Shown here in pieces: positions 1-8,486 of a DNA stretch of 64,000 bases. The translations under genes and the position numbers were made by a program. The notes beneath the pieces are model-generated. The model worked only from the letters and a program-made list of their open reading frames with translations, made no database searches and was not told where the DNA came from. Origin of the DNA: Roseburia sp. 499 (lineage in GTDB: Bacteria; Bacillota; Clostridia; Lachnospirales; Lachnospiraceae); contig NZ_CP135164.1 of NCBI RefSeq assembly GCF_001940225.2, positions 992,001-1,056,000 of the forward strand, given 5' to 3'. Each line of letters starts with the position of its first letter. Within the stretch, counting starts at the first letter, position 1.

Positions 1-1
1 G

Positions 2-3000
2 AATCGTAAACCCTTAAGTTATGCATATGTAGCGATTACCCTTGATAATGCAGACCGTTCTCTCAATATTGACTATAATGAGGTTACGGTGGCGAGAAGG
101 GTGTATCGTTCCGGAGAAAGTGAATATCTGATTAATGGAACAGCATGTCGTTTGAAGGATGTAAATGAGCTTTTCTACGATACTGGAATTGGTAAGGAAG
201 GGTATTCCATTATCGGTCAGGGACAAATTGAGCGAATCTTAAGTGGAAAACCTGAGGAACGTCGAGAACTTTTTGATGAAGCGGCAGGAATTGTAAAATA
301 TAAGCGGAGAAAAGCCACAGCTCAGAAAAAGCTAGAGGATGAACGCCAGAATCTGGTACGTGTAAACGACATTTTGTCAGAATTAGAAAAACAGGTTGGA
401 CCATTAGAGCGACAGTCGGAAAAGGCAAAGATTTACTTAAAGAAAAAAGAAGAGTTAAAGACTTATGATGTAAATATGTTCCTAATGGAAATGGAACGGA
501 TGGAAGAACAGTTGAAAACCGTGGAAGAAAACGTGGGAATTGTGGAAAAAGACCTAGAGGAATCCAACCGTTCTTATACCAATATCAAGGCTGAATATGA
601 GCAAATGGAACAGGATATGGAGGCGGCGGATGAAAGAATTGCTGCTTTACGGGAGGAAATTGGAAATACCACTGTTTTAAAGGGAAAGCTGGAAGGCCAG
701 ATTAATGTTTTAAAGGAACAGATTCATACAGCAGAACAGAGTGAAGAGCATTTCCGTAGCAGGCAGGAGGCTATCAATCGGGATAAGGGCCAACGTCAGG
801 AACAAAAAGCAGCTTATGAAAAGGATAAATCAGAACTGGATGTGCAGATGCAGGCAATGGCAGATGAAAAAGCCAAAGTTATGGAACATTTTCAGAAGAT
901 TCAAGATGAGATTGAGCGCTGTACCAGAGGGATAGAAGAAGGCAAGAATGAAATTATTGAACTTTTGAATAATAAGGCTTCTACCAAGGCAAGACAACAA
1001 CGCTATGATACCATGCAGGAGCAGGTCAATATCCGAAAAGCACAGCTGAGTAAGCGTTTATTAGAGCAAAAGAGCGAAGAAGAAGAACTTCAGGCTGTGG
1101 TGGAGGAATGCGAGAAACGTTACGAAGAGGCAAAGGCAGAGTATACCGGTCTGATTGAGAAAGAACAGAAGTTAGAAAACAGCCGACGAGAATGGCAGAC
1201 GAAACAGGAAGAAGTAAAAAATGCTCTGGAGCAGGACACTACACGCTATCATAGAGAACAGTCCAGACTGGAATCCTTGGTGAATATCGCAGAACGATAC
1301 GATGGTTATGGTAATTCCATTCGTCGTGTGATGGAGCAGAAGGAAAAGGAAAACGGAATCTTAGGTGTGGTTGCTGACATCATAAAGGTAGAGAAAAAGT
1401 ATGAAACAGCGATTGAGACTGCTTTAGGTGGAAGCATTCAGAATATTGTTACCAGTGACGAAGATACTGCAAAACGAATGATTCAGTATCTGAAACAGAA
1501 CCGATACGGAAGAGCTACATTTCTTCCGTTGACCAGTGTTGGAAAGAAACAGCCACAGATTAATGAGAATGCTTTAAAGGAGCAGGGAGTTATTGGAATT
1601 GGAAGTGACTTGGTACAGGCAGAGAGCAAGTACAATGGATTAAAGAGTCATCTTTTAGGCAGAACTTATGTGGTAGATACCATTGACCATGCAGTTGCAT
1701 TAGCAAGAAAGTATCAGTATACACTGCGTATTGTAACATTGGAAGGTGAATCCTTAAGCCCGGGTGGTTCCATGACCGGTGGAGCTTTTAAGAATACCAG
1801 CAATCTTCTGGGAAGAAAAAGAGAAATTGAAGAGCTGGAAAAAAACGTGGCCCAGTTGAAGGAAAATATTGCGAAATATAGGAATCGTATGGAAGAAATT
1901 GCGACCGCAAGAGAGTTGTTGAAGGAAGATTTGGAACAACTGCGGGAGGATTTGAAACAGGCGATGCTAAATTCCAATACAGCGAAGCTGAATATGGAAC
2001 GTGCAAAAGAACAGAAGGAAGAAAATGACGGTCAGTATAGCGGACTGATAAAGGAAAGCAAGGAGATTGAAGAACAATTATCTGAGATTACCCAGAACCG
2101 TCAGCTGATTCAGGAAGAGATTCTTCAAGCAGATAAGCGGGAAAAGGAAATTGAAGAGGAAAGTGGCAATTTCCAGAAGATTTTAGAAGAACAGAATAAG
2201 CTTGCAGAAGAGAGCCAGAAAGATGTATCTCGTGTACAGTTAGAAGAAGCAAATCTTGTGCAAAAGGCAGAATTTATTCAGGAGAATATTTCCCGTGTGC
2301 AGGCGGAGATTCAAAAATTGGATGATGAATTAAAGCAGGCAGAGCAGGAAAAACTGGATTCTCAGGCAGATGTAGATAAGAAGTACCATGATATCGAAGA
2401 GATAAAAAAGACCATGGAAGCTTCCGATTCTGCCCATGGTGAGTTGGAACAGAAGCTTTCTGATAGCCAGAAGGAAAGAGAAGAGATGTCCGTTAAGTAC
2501 AAAGGCTTCTTCCAGAAACAAGAAGAGTTGTCTAAACGTATCAATGATTTGGACAAGGAGTCTTTCCGTTTGAACAGCCAGAAAGAGAAGTTGAATGAAT
2601 CTATCGAAAACCAGACGAACTATATGTGGGAAGAATATGAATTGACTCGTCATAATGCACTGGAACTGAGGAATGAGGAATACGATAATCTGGCAGAGAT
2701 GAAAAAGCAGATTGCGCAGATTAAGGATGATATCCGAAAACTGGGTGATGTTAATGTGAATGCCATTGAGGATTACAAGAATCTGTCAGAACGATATACT
2801 TTCATGAAGACCCAACATGATGATCTGGTAACGGCAGAACGAACATTGCTGGATATTATAGAGGAACTGGATACGGGAATGCGTAAACAGTTTATGGAGA
2901 AGTTCCGAGAGATCCAGATAGAGTTTGATAAGGTATTTAAAGAGTTGTTCGGCGGTGGAAAAGGTACGTTGGAACTGGTAGAAGGTGAGGATATTCTGGA

Positions 3001-3352
3001 ATGTGGTATCCGTATTATTGCACAGCCGCCTGGAAAGAAGCTTCAGAACATGATGCAACTTTCCGGTGGAGAGAAGTCTTTAACGGCCATTTCGCTGTTG
3101 TTTGCCATTCAGAACTTGAAGCCATCTCCATTCTGTTTATTGGACGAAATTGAGGCGGCACTGGATGATTCCAATGTAGGAAGATTTGCAAACTATTTAC
3201 ATAAGCTGACAAAAAATACCCAGTTCATTGTGATTACCCATAGAAGGGGAACCATGGCGGCGGCAGACCGTTTATACGGTATTACCATGCAGGAAAAGGG
3301 TGTTTCCACATTAGTTTCTGTAAATTTAATAGAGGAAGAACTGGACAAGTAG
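2..3352 (+). CDS. smc: Chromosome segregation ATPase SMC, 5' end outside window
   Basis: Structural maintenance of chromosomes protein, the ATPase of the SMC-ScpAB condensin that compacts and segregates the chromosome. The frame is open from base 2, so the start and the Walker A motif lie upstream of the window. Visible in order: the N-terminal Q-loop region (IIGQGQIERIL, about nt 215-245), a long charged coiled coil, a hinge (about nt 1350-1800, ending in the GSMTGG motif), a second coiled coil, then the C-terminal head with signature LSGGEKSLTA (about nt 3060), Walker B FCLLDEIEAALDD and the switch ITHRRGTM. About 1116 residues are visible, consistent with a full protein near 1190. ftsY follows after 13 bases, the usual Firmicute arrangement. 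Internal ATG codons such as the one at 89 are not the real start. Confidence 0.97.
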   Translation, partial: NRKPLSYAYVAITLDNADRSLNIDYNEVTVARRVYRSGESEYLINGTACRLKDVNELFYDTGIGKEGYSIIGQGQIERILSGKPEERRELFDEAAGIVKYKRRKATAQKKLEDERQNLVRVNDILSELEKQVGPLERQSEKAKIYLKKKEELKTYDVNMFLMEMERMEEQLKTVEENVGIVEKDLEESNRSYTNIKAEYEQMEQDMEAADERIAALREEIGNTTVLKGKLEGQINVLKEQIHTAEQSEEHFRSRQEAINRDKGQRQEQKAAYEKDKSELDVQMQAMADEKAKVMEHFQKIQDEIERCTRGIEEGKNEIIELLNNKASTKARQQRYDTMQEQVNIRKAQLSKRLLEQKSEEEELQAVVEECEKRYEEAKAEYTGLIEKEQKLENSRREWQTKQEEVKNALEQDTTRYHREQSRLESLVNIAERYDGYGNSIRRVMEQKEKENGILGVVADIIKVEKKYETAIETALGGSIQNIVTSDEDTAKRMIQYLKQNRYGRATFLPLTSVGKKQPQINENALKEQGVIGIGSDLVQAESKYNGLKSHLLGRTYVVDTIDHAVALARKYQYTLRIVTLEGESLSPGGSMTGGAFKNTSNLLGRKREIEELEKNVAQLKENIAKYRNRMEEIATARELLKEDLEQLREDLKQAMLNSNTAKLNMERAKEQKEENDGQYSGLIKESKEIEEQLSEITQNRQLIQEEILQADKREKEIEEESGNFQKILEEQNKLAEESQKDVSRVQLEEANLVQKAEFIQENISRVQAEIQKLDDELKQAEQEKLDSQADVDKKYHDIEEIKKTMEASDSAHGELEQKLSDSQKEREEMSVKYKGFFQKQEELSKRINDLDKESFRLNSQKEKLNESIENQTNYMWEEYELTRHNALELRNEEYDNLAEMKKQIAQIKDDIRKLGDVNVNAIEDYKNLSERYTFMKTQHDDLVTAERTLLDIIEELDTGMRKQFMEKFREIQIEFDKVFKELFGGGKGTLELVEGEDILECGIRIIAQPPGKKLQNMMQLSGGEKSLTAISLLFAIQNLKPSPFCLLDEIEAALDDSNVGRFANYLHKLTKNTQFIVITHRRGTMAAADRLYGITMQEKGVSTLVSVNLIEEELDK

Positions 3353-3365
3353 AGAGGTATGAAAT

Positions 3366-4301
3366 ATGAGTGAAGAAAAACAGGGCTTTTTCAGCCGTCT
3401 GGTAAAAGGGCTATCCAAGACCAGAGATAATATTGTATCCGGAATTGATGCGATTTTTAGTGGATTTTCCAGTATCGATGATGATTTTTATGAAGAAATC
3501 GAAGAGATTTTGATTATGGGAGACATTGGTGTCAATGCTACCATGAAAATTATTGAAAATCTGAAGGCAAAGGTAAAGGAAGAACATATCAAAGAGCCGG
3601 CAGAGTGTAAGGAACTCCTAATACGCAGCATCAAAGAGCAGATGGATGTAGGAGAAACAGCATATCGTTTTGAGGAAGAAAAGTCTGTTGTGTTAGTAAT
3701 TGGCGTAAATGGAGTGGGAAAGACCACATCTATTGGAAAACTGGCAGGTAAATTGAAGGCTCAGGGGAAAAAGGTAGTTTTAGCGGCAGCAGATACCTTT
3801 CGTGCAGCAGCAGGAGAACAGCTTTCTGAGTGGGCGAATCGTGCAGGCGTAGATATGATTGGCGGTCAGGAAGGAGCAGATCCGGGAGCAGTAGTATATG
3901 ATGCGGTGGCAGCTGCTAAAGCGAGAAATGCAGACGTGCTTCTTTGTGATACGGCAGGAAGACTTCACAATAAAAAGAATCTGATGGAAGAATTGAAAAA
4001 GATTCATCGTATTTTAGAAAAAGAGTATCCGGAAGCTTATCGTGAAACTTTGGTAGTTTTGGATGGAACGACTGGACAAAATGCACTTGCTCAGGCAAGA
4101 CAATTCTCAGAAGTTGCGGATATTACCGGAATTATTTTAACGAAAATGGATGGAACGGCAAAGGGCGGTATTGCTGTAGCAATTCAATCTGAACTGGGAA
4201 TTCCGGTAAAATATATCGGTGTAGGCGAGACCATTGATGATTTGCAGAAATTTGATTCAGAACAGTTTGTAAATGCACTGTTCACGCAGGAGGAAAAGTA
4301 A
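3366..4301 (+). CDS. ftsY: Signal recognition particle receptor FtsY
   Basis: SRP receptor GTPase. It docks ribosome-SRP complexes at the membrane by pairing its NG domain with that of Ffh. The 311 residues are nearly all NG domain, and the long acidic A region of E. coli FtsY is absent, as is usual in Firmicutes. G1 is GVNGVGKTT near residue 113, G3 is DTAGRLHNK near 194, and TKMDG (G4) lies near 258. The DTFRAAAGEQL motif also fits the SRP GTPase family. It follows smc closely, preceded by AGAGAGG, and its stop overlaps the leader of ilvA. Its partner gene ffh lies 1.7 kb downstream. Confidence 0.97.
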   Translation: MSEEKQGFFSRLVKGLSKTRDNIVSGIDAIFSGFSSIDDDFYEEIEEILIMGDIGVNATMKIIENLKAKVKEEHIKEPAECKELLIRSIKEQMDVGETAYRFEEEKSVVLVIGVNGVGKTTSIGKLAGKLKAQGKKVVLAAADTFRAAAGEQLSEWANRAGVDMIGGQEGADPGAVVYDAVAAAKARNADVLLCDTAGRLHNKKNLMEELKKIHRILEKEYPEAYRETLVVLDGTTGQNALAQARQFSEVADITGIILTKMDGTAKGGIAVAIQSELGIPVKYIGVGETIDDLQKFDSEQFVNALFTQEEK

Positions 4302-4302
4302 A

Positions 4303-5520
4303 ATGGATATGTTGACATTAGAAAAGTTTGAGGAAGCAAGCAAAATCGTAAAAGAGGTTACTTTGGAGACAAAACTGGTATATAGTGATTTTTTAAGTAA
4401 TCAGACAGGAAATAAGGTATATTTAAAGCCGGAAAATATGCAGTTTACCGGAGCATATAAGGTGCGAGGCGCTTATTATAAAATCAGTACCTTAAGCCCG
4501 GAAGAAAGAGCAAAGGGATTAATCACTGCTTCTGCAGGAAATCATGCACAGGGAGTTGCGTATGCAGCAAAATGTTTTGGCGTAAAAGCAACTATCGTAA
4601 TGCCTACCACAACACCATTGATTAAGGTAAACCGTACAAAAAGTTATGGCGCAGATGTAGTGTTGTATGGGGATGTATATGATGAAGCATGTCAGAAGGC
4701 ATATGAGTTAGCCGAAGAACATGGATATACCTTTATTCATCCTTTTGACGACTTAGCAGTAGCAACCGGACAGGGAACCATTGCCATGGAAATCTTCAAA
4801 GAACTTCCATTAGTAGAGTATATTCTGGTACCGATTGGAGGGGGCGGACTTGCAACGGGAGTATCCACTCTTGCAAAGTTGCTGAATCCAAAAATAAAAG
4901 TAATTGGTGTGGAGCCGGCAGGAGCAAACTGTATGCAGGCATCTTTCAAAGAAGGAAAAGTAGTGACACTGCCAAATGTAAACACGATAGCAGATGGTAC
5001 CGCAGTGAAAACACCGGGAGAAAAAATATTCCCATACATTCGTGAAAATTTAGATGAAATCATTACAGTAGCAGATGATGAATTAATCGTGGCATTTCTT
5101 GATATGGTAGAAAATCATAAAATGGTAGTAGAAAATTCCGGATTGTTGACAGTGGCAGCACTTCGTCATCTGGATGTAAAAGATAAACGTGTGGTATCTA
5201 TCTTAAGTGGTGGAAACATGGATGTTATTACCATGTCTTCCGTGGTACAGCAGGGACTTATTTTCAGAGATCGTATCTTTACGGTATCCGTATTATTACC
5301 GGATAAGCCGGGAGAATTGAGTAAAGTGGCAGATACCATTGCAAAAGTACAGGGAAACGTTATAAAACTAGAGCATAATCAGTTTGTATCCACCAATCGA
5401 AATGCAGCGGTAGAACTTCGCATTACATTAGAAGCATTTGGAACAGATCATAAGAAACAGATTATGGATGCGTTAGAAGCAGATGGTTACAAGCCGAAGT
5501 TGGTAAGAACAAATTTATAA
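4303..5520 (+). CDS. ilvA: Threonine ammonia-lyase with C-terminal ACT domain
   Basis: PLP enzyme deaminating threonine to 2-oxobutanoate, the first step of isoleucine synthesis or of threonine fermentation. The PLP lysine is K53 in GAYKVRGAYYK. The glycine-rich phosphate loop is VPIGGGGLATG. Residues from about 326 form one ACT domain (LLPDKPGELSKVAD). At 405 residues with a single ACT domain it resembles the shorter TdcB/clostridial type rather than the longer E. coli IlvA. The start at 4303 is chosen because an AGGAGG lies at 4288-4293. An upstream in-frame ATG at 4273 is inside ftsY. The gene sits between ftsY and the ylxM promoter, with no obvious functional tie to protein targeting. Confidence 0.93.
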   Translation: MDMLTLEKFEEASKIVKEVTLETKLVYSDFLSNQTGNKVYLKPENMQFTGAYKVRGAYYKISTLSPEERAKGLITASAGNHAQGVAYAAKCFGVKATIVMPTTTPLIKVNRTKSYGADVVLYGDVYDEACQKAYELAEEHGYTFIHPFDDLAVATGQGTIAMEIFKELPLVEYILVPIGGGGLATGVSTLAKLLNPKIKVIGVEPAGANCMQASFKEGKVVTLPNVNTIADGTAVKTPGEKIFPYIRENLDEIITVADDELIVAFLDMVENHKMVVENSGLLTVAALRHLDVKDKRVVSILSGGNMDVITMSSVVQQGLIFRDRIFTVSVLLPDKPGELSKVADTIAKVQGNVIKLEHNQFVSTNRNAAVELRITLEAFGTDHKKQIMDALEADGYKPKLVRTNL

Positions 5521-5593
5521 TATATACCAATAAAAATATTAACCTTCCCATAAATATTTTTATAGGAATTTATATTGTGTCAAGAAAAAATAC

Positions 5594-5622
5594 TTGACAC
5601 CCACTCTTTTTTCGTGTATGAT
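5594..5622 (+). promoter_or_regulatory. Sigma-A-type promoter of ylxM-ffh
   Basis: TTGACA at 5594-5599 and TATGAT at 5617-5622 are separated by exactly 17 bases. Predicted transcription start is about 5629, only some 10 bases before the ATG at 5639. This suggests either a very short leader or use of the ATG at 5654. Confidence 0.8.
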
Positions 5623-5638
5623 AGCAAAGGTGATTGTA

Positions 5639-5983
5639 ATGGAGAAAAAGGTAATGCAGACATTTCTCTATGATTTTTATGGAGAATTGCTGACAGAACA
5701 CCAGCGGAATATATATGAGGACTTTGTGTTAAATGATTTGTCCTTGAGTGAGATTGCGGAGGAAGCAGGAATCAGTCGTCAAGGTGTACATGATTTGGTA
5801 AAGCGTTGCGACAGGATTTTAGAAGGATATGAAGAGAAACTGCATTTGCTGGAACGTTTTATGAATACAAAGGAAAAAATTACAAAGATTCGAGCCTTGA
5901 CTCGCAATTACCAGAATCAGAATGAAGCAGAGATTATGGCGCAGATAGAGAGTATTTCCACTGAGATATTAGAGGAGTTATAG
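5639..5983 (+). CDS. ylxM: SRP-associated helix-turn-helix protein YlxM
   Basis: Small YlxM-family protein (about 114 residues), normally encoded directly before ffh and thought to modulate SRP function. A sigma-like helix-turn-helix is visible in LSLSEIAEEAGISRQGVHDLVKR. The N-terminal FLYDFYGELLTEHQ matches the B. subtilis YlxM pattern. The chosen start gives the family's usual length. The possible upstream TTG at 5594 is the -35 box of the promoter and can be excluded. An ATG at 5654, preceded by GGAG, would fit the predicted transcript start even better and shorten the protein by five residues. The ffh start follows two bases after the end of this gene, so they are co-transcribed. Confidence 0.9.
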   Translation: MEKKVMQTFLYDFYGELLTEHQRNIYEDFVLNDLSLSEIAEEAGISRQGVHDLVKRCDRILEGYEEKLHLLERFMNTKEKITKIRALTRNYQNQNEAEIMAQIESISTEILEEL

Positions 5984-5984
5984 T

Positions 5985-7340
5985 ATGGCATTTGATAGCT
6001 TATCCGAAAAACTACAGAATGTATTTAAGTCTCTGCGGAGCAAGGGAAGACTGACAGAGGATGATGTTAAGGCAGCGCTGAAGGAAGTAAAGCTTGCGTT
6101 GTTGGAGGCAGATGTTAACTTTAAGGTAGTAAAACAGTTTATCAAGTCTGTGCAGGAGAGAGCTGTGGGTCAGGACGTTATGAATGGTCTGAATCCTGGA
6201 CAGATGGTAATCAAGATTGTAAATGAAGAATTAGTAACTCTTATGGGTTCTGAGACTACTGAGATTGCTTTGAAGGCAGGAAATGAAATTACCGTTATTA
6301 TGATGGCTGGTCTTCAGGGTGCGGGTAAGACAACTACCACGGCAAAGATTGCAGGAAAGTTAAAACAAAAGGGCAGAAAGCCATTACTGGTTGCTTGTGA
6401 CATTTATCGTCCGGCTGCCATTCAGCAGTTACAGATTAATGGAGAAAAGCAGGAAGTAGAAGTGTTTTCCATGGGAGATGGTCATAAGCCGGTAAACATT
6501 GCAAAGGCTGCCATTGAGCATGCAAAGACAAAGGGACATAATGTTGTAATCCTGGATACGGCAGGACGTCTGCATATCGATGAAGAGATGATGCAGGAGC
6601 TTCAAGAGATAAAAGAGAATGTAGAAGTAAATCAGACTATTTTGGTAGTTGATGCCATGACAGGTCAGGATGCAGTAAATGTAGCATCTAACTTTAATGA
6701 TAAAATAGGAATTGATGGAGTTGTCCTGACAAAATTAGACGGTGACACCAGAGGCGGTGCGGCACTTTCCATTCGCTCGGTTACCGGAAAGCCAATTTTG
6801 TATGTTGGTATGGGTGAGAAGTTGTCAGATTTGGAGCAGTTTTATCCGGATCGTATGGCAAGTAGAATCCTTGGTATGGGAGATGTCCTTACCATGATTG
6901 AAAAAGCCCAGGAAAATATAGATGAAGAAAAGGCAAAAGAACTAGAACGCAAGATGAAAAAGGCCGAGTTTGGATTTGATGATTACCTAGAGTCCATGAA
7001 CCAGATGAAGAAGATGGGTGGTCTATCCAGCGTACTTAGTATGTTGCCGGGAATTGGTGGCTCCCAGATAGCAGAGATTGAGAATGCTATGGATGAGAAG
7101 AAGATGGCAAGAATTGAAGGAATTATATATTCCATGACACCGAAGGAGAGAGCAAATCCTTCCATTTTGAATCCGAGCAGAAAGCATAGAATTGCAAAGG
7201 GTGCAGGTGTAGATATTAGCGAAGTTAATCGTCTGGTGAAGCAGTTTGAACAGACCAGAAAGATGATGAAGCAGATGCCGGGATTGATGGGCGGCAAAGG
7301 AAAACGCCGAGGCGGATTTAAATTGCCTTTTGGTTTGTAG
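5985..7340 (+). CDS. ffh: Signal recognition particle protein Ffh
   Basis: SRP54 GTPase that binds SRP RNA and signal peptides of nascent membrane and secreted proteins. Its 451 residues comprise the N domain, the G domain (GLQGAGKTTTT near residue 108, DTAGRLHIDEEM, TKLDGDTRGGAAL) and the methionine-rich M domain from about 300 (repeated MKKM, MMKQMPGLMGG). The basic tail GKGKRRGG fits RNA binding. It is translated with ylxM and followed by a palindromic hairpin and rpsP. Length and order are standard for Firmicutes. Confidence 0.98.
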   Translation: MAFDSLSEKLQNVFKSLRSKGRLTEDDVKAALKEVKLALLEADVNFKVVKQFIKSVQERAVGQDVMNGLNPGQMVIKIVNEELVTLMGSETTEIALKAGNEITVIMMAGLQGAGKTTTTAKIAGKLKQKGRKPLLVACDIYRPAAIQQLQINGEKQEVEVFSMGDGHKPVNIAKAAIEHAKTKGHNVVILDTAGRLHIDEEMMQELQEIKENVEVNQTILVVDAMTGQDAVNVASNFNDKIGIDGVVLTKLDGDTRGGAALSIRSVTGKPILYVGMGEKLSDLEQFYPDRMASRILGMGDVLTMIEKAQENIDEEKAKELERKMKKAEFGFDDYLESMNQMKKMGGLSSVLSMLPGIGGSQIAEIENAMDEKKMARIEGIIYSMTPKERANPSILNPSRKHRIAKGAGVDISEVNRLVKQFEQTRKMMKQMPGLMGGKGKRRGGFKLPFGL

Positions 7341-7345
7341 AGCAG

Positions 7346-7368
7346 GTAACAGAGAATTCTCTGATTAC
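7346..7368 (+). promoter_or_regulatory. Palindromic hairpin between ffh and rpsP
   Basis: A 14-base perfect palindrome (CAGAGAATTCTCTG) is extended by GTAA and TTAC arms, with one extra A on the 3' side. It has no T-run, so it is more likely an RNA processing or protein-binding site than a terminator. It separates the SRP gene from the ribosomal protein genes. Confidence 0.5.
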
Positions 7369-7403
7369 AAAATAGAAGAAAAGTACCCAAGGAGGTGAAA
7401 GTA

Positions 7404-7646
7404 ATGGTAAAAATCAGATTAAGAAGAATGGGACAGAAGAAAGCTCCTTTCTATAGAATCGTTGTAGCTGATTCCAGATCTCCAAGAGATGGAAGATTCA
7501 TCGAGGAAATCGGAACTTACGATCCAACTAAGGATCCAAGTGAATTCCACGTAAATGAAGAATTAGCAAAGAAATGGTTAGCAAATGGTGCTCAGCCTAC
7601 AGAAATGGTAGGAAAGATCTTCAAAGCAGCCGGTATCGAAAAATAA
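7404..7646 (+). CDS. rpsP: 30S ribosomal protein S16
   Basis: Small-subunit ribosomal protein of 80 residues starting [19 protein letters not shown], the canonical bacterial S16 N-terminus, followed by the [19 protein letters not shown] motif. ATG 7404 is selected because AAGGAGGTGA lies at 7389-7398. A GTG at 7395 falls within that binding site. It heads the rpsP-khpA-rimM-trmD-rplS cluster, which combines ribosomal proteins with rRNA maturation and tRNA modification factors. Confidence 0.98.
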   Translation: MVKIRLRRMGQKKAPFYRIVVADSRSPRDGRFIEEIGTYDPTKDPSEFHVNEELAKKWLANGAQPTEMVGKIFKAAGIEK

Positions 7647-7664
7647 GATTCGTGAGGTGACGTA

Positions 7665-7895
7665 ATGAAAGAATTAGTTGAAGTAATTGCGAAAGCACTT
7701 GTGGATCATCCGGAAGAAGTCGTAGTTACGGAATCTGAGAACGAGAAGTCCATTGTTTTAGAATTACGTGTTGCCCAGCCAGATATGGGAAAAGTAATCG
7801 GTAAGCAGGGACGTATTGCAAAAGCCATTCGTTCTGTTGTAAAAGCAGCAGCAGCTAAGAGTGACAAAAAAGTTATCGTAGATATTATGCAGTAA
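7665..7895 (+). CDS. khpA: KH-domain RNA-binding protein KhpA
   Basis: A 76-residue protein made of a single KH domain. The GxxG loop reads IGKQGRIAKAIR. Members (YlqC/KhpA) bind RNA, often as dimers with KhpB/Jag, and influence cell division and translation. It lies 18 bases after rpsP and before rimM, exactly as in B. subtilis, where ylqC follows rpsP. It starts at ATG after a GAGGTGA site. Confidence 0.95.
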   Translation: MKELVEVIAKALVDHPEEVVVTESENEKSIVLELRVAQPDMGKVIGKQGRIAKAIRSVVKAAAAKSDKKVIVDIMQ

Positions 7896-7903
7896 CACGA
7901 AAA

Positions 7904-7932
7904 TATGGGAAGCGAATTATCGCTTCCTATAT
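7904..7932 (+). promoter_or_regulatory. Stem-loop between khpA and rimM
   Basis: GGAAGCGA, a four-base loop ATTA, then TCGCTTCC form a perfect 8-bp stem, extended by ATAT/TATAT outside. There is no T-run, so it may be an attenuator, processing site or mRNA stabiliser inside the operon rather than a full terminator. Confidence 0.5.
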
Positions 7933-7962
7933 TAGTTTGAGAGAATACTTGAGGAATAGAAG

Positions 7963-8478
7963 ATGGAAGAATTATTACAGGTAGGTGTAATTACAAATAC
8001 ACATGGAATTCGTGGTGAAGTGAAAGTATTTCCTACTACAGATGATGTAAAGCGTTTTAAGAAGCTGAAACAGGTAATATTAGATACCGGAAAAGAACAA
8101 TTGGAGTTGGAAATTACTCAGGTAAAGTATTTTAAGAATCTTGTAATTTTGAAATTTAAGGACATTGATAATATCAATGACGTTGAGAAATATAAGGGAA
8201 AGAGTCTTTTTGTTACCCGAAAGAACGCAGTAAAATGTGAAAAAGATGAATATTTTATTGCGGATTTGATTGACATGAAGGTCGTAACAGAGGAAGGACA
8301 AGAAGTTGGAACAGTGGCAGATGTGCTTCAGACCGGAGCAAATGATGTATATGTCATTAGTCGTCCCGGAAAAAAAGAACTGTTACTTCCGGCAATTAAG
8401 GATTGCATTCGAAAAGTCGATATGAAGGAAAGGGTGATGCAAGTATTTGTAATGCCCGGACTGGATGATGAAGAGTAG
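7963..8478 (+). CDS. rimM: Ribosome maturation factor RimM
   Basis: A 16S rRNA processing factor that binds S19 during 30S head assembly. Its 171 residues show the N-terminal RimM barrel ([22 protein letters not shown]) and the C-terminal PRC-barrel ([22 protein letters not shown]). Length matches the family. It is followed 8 bases later by trmD, the usual partner in bacteria. The coding strand is locally AT-rich. Confidence 0.97.
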   Translation: MEELLQVGVITNTHGIRGEVKVFPTTDDVKRFKKLKQVILDTGKEQLELEITQVKYFKNLVILKFKDIDNINDVEKYKGKSLFVTRKNAVKCEKDEYFIADLIDMKVVTEEGQEVGTVADVLQTGANDVYVISRPGKKELLLPAIKDCIRKVDMKERVMQVFVMPGLDDEE

Positions 8479-8486
8479 GTGAGAGG

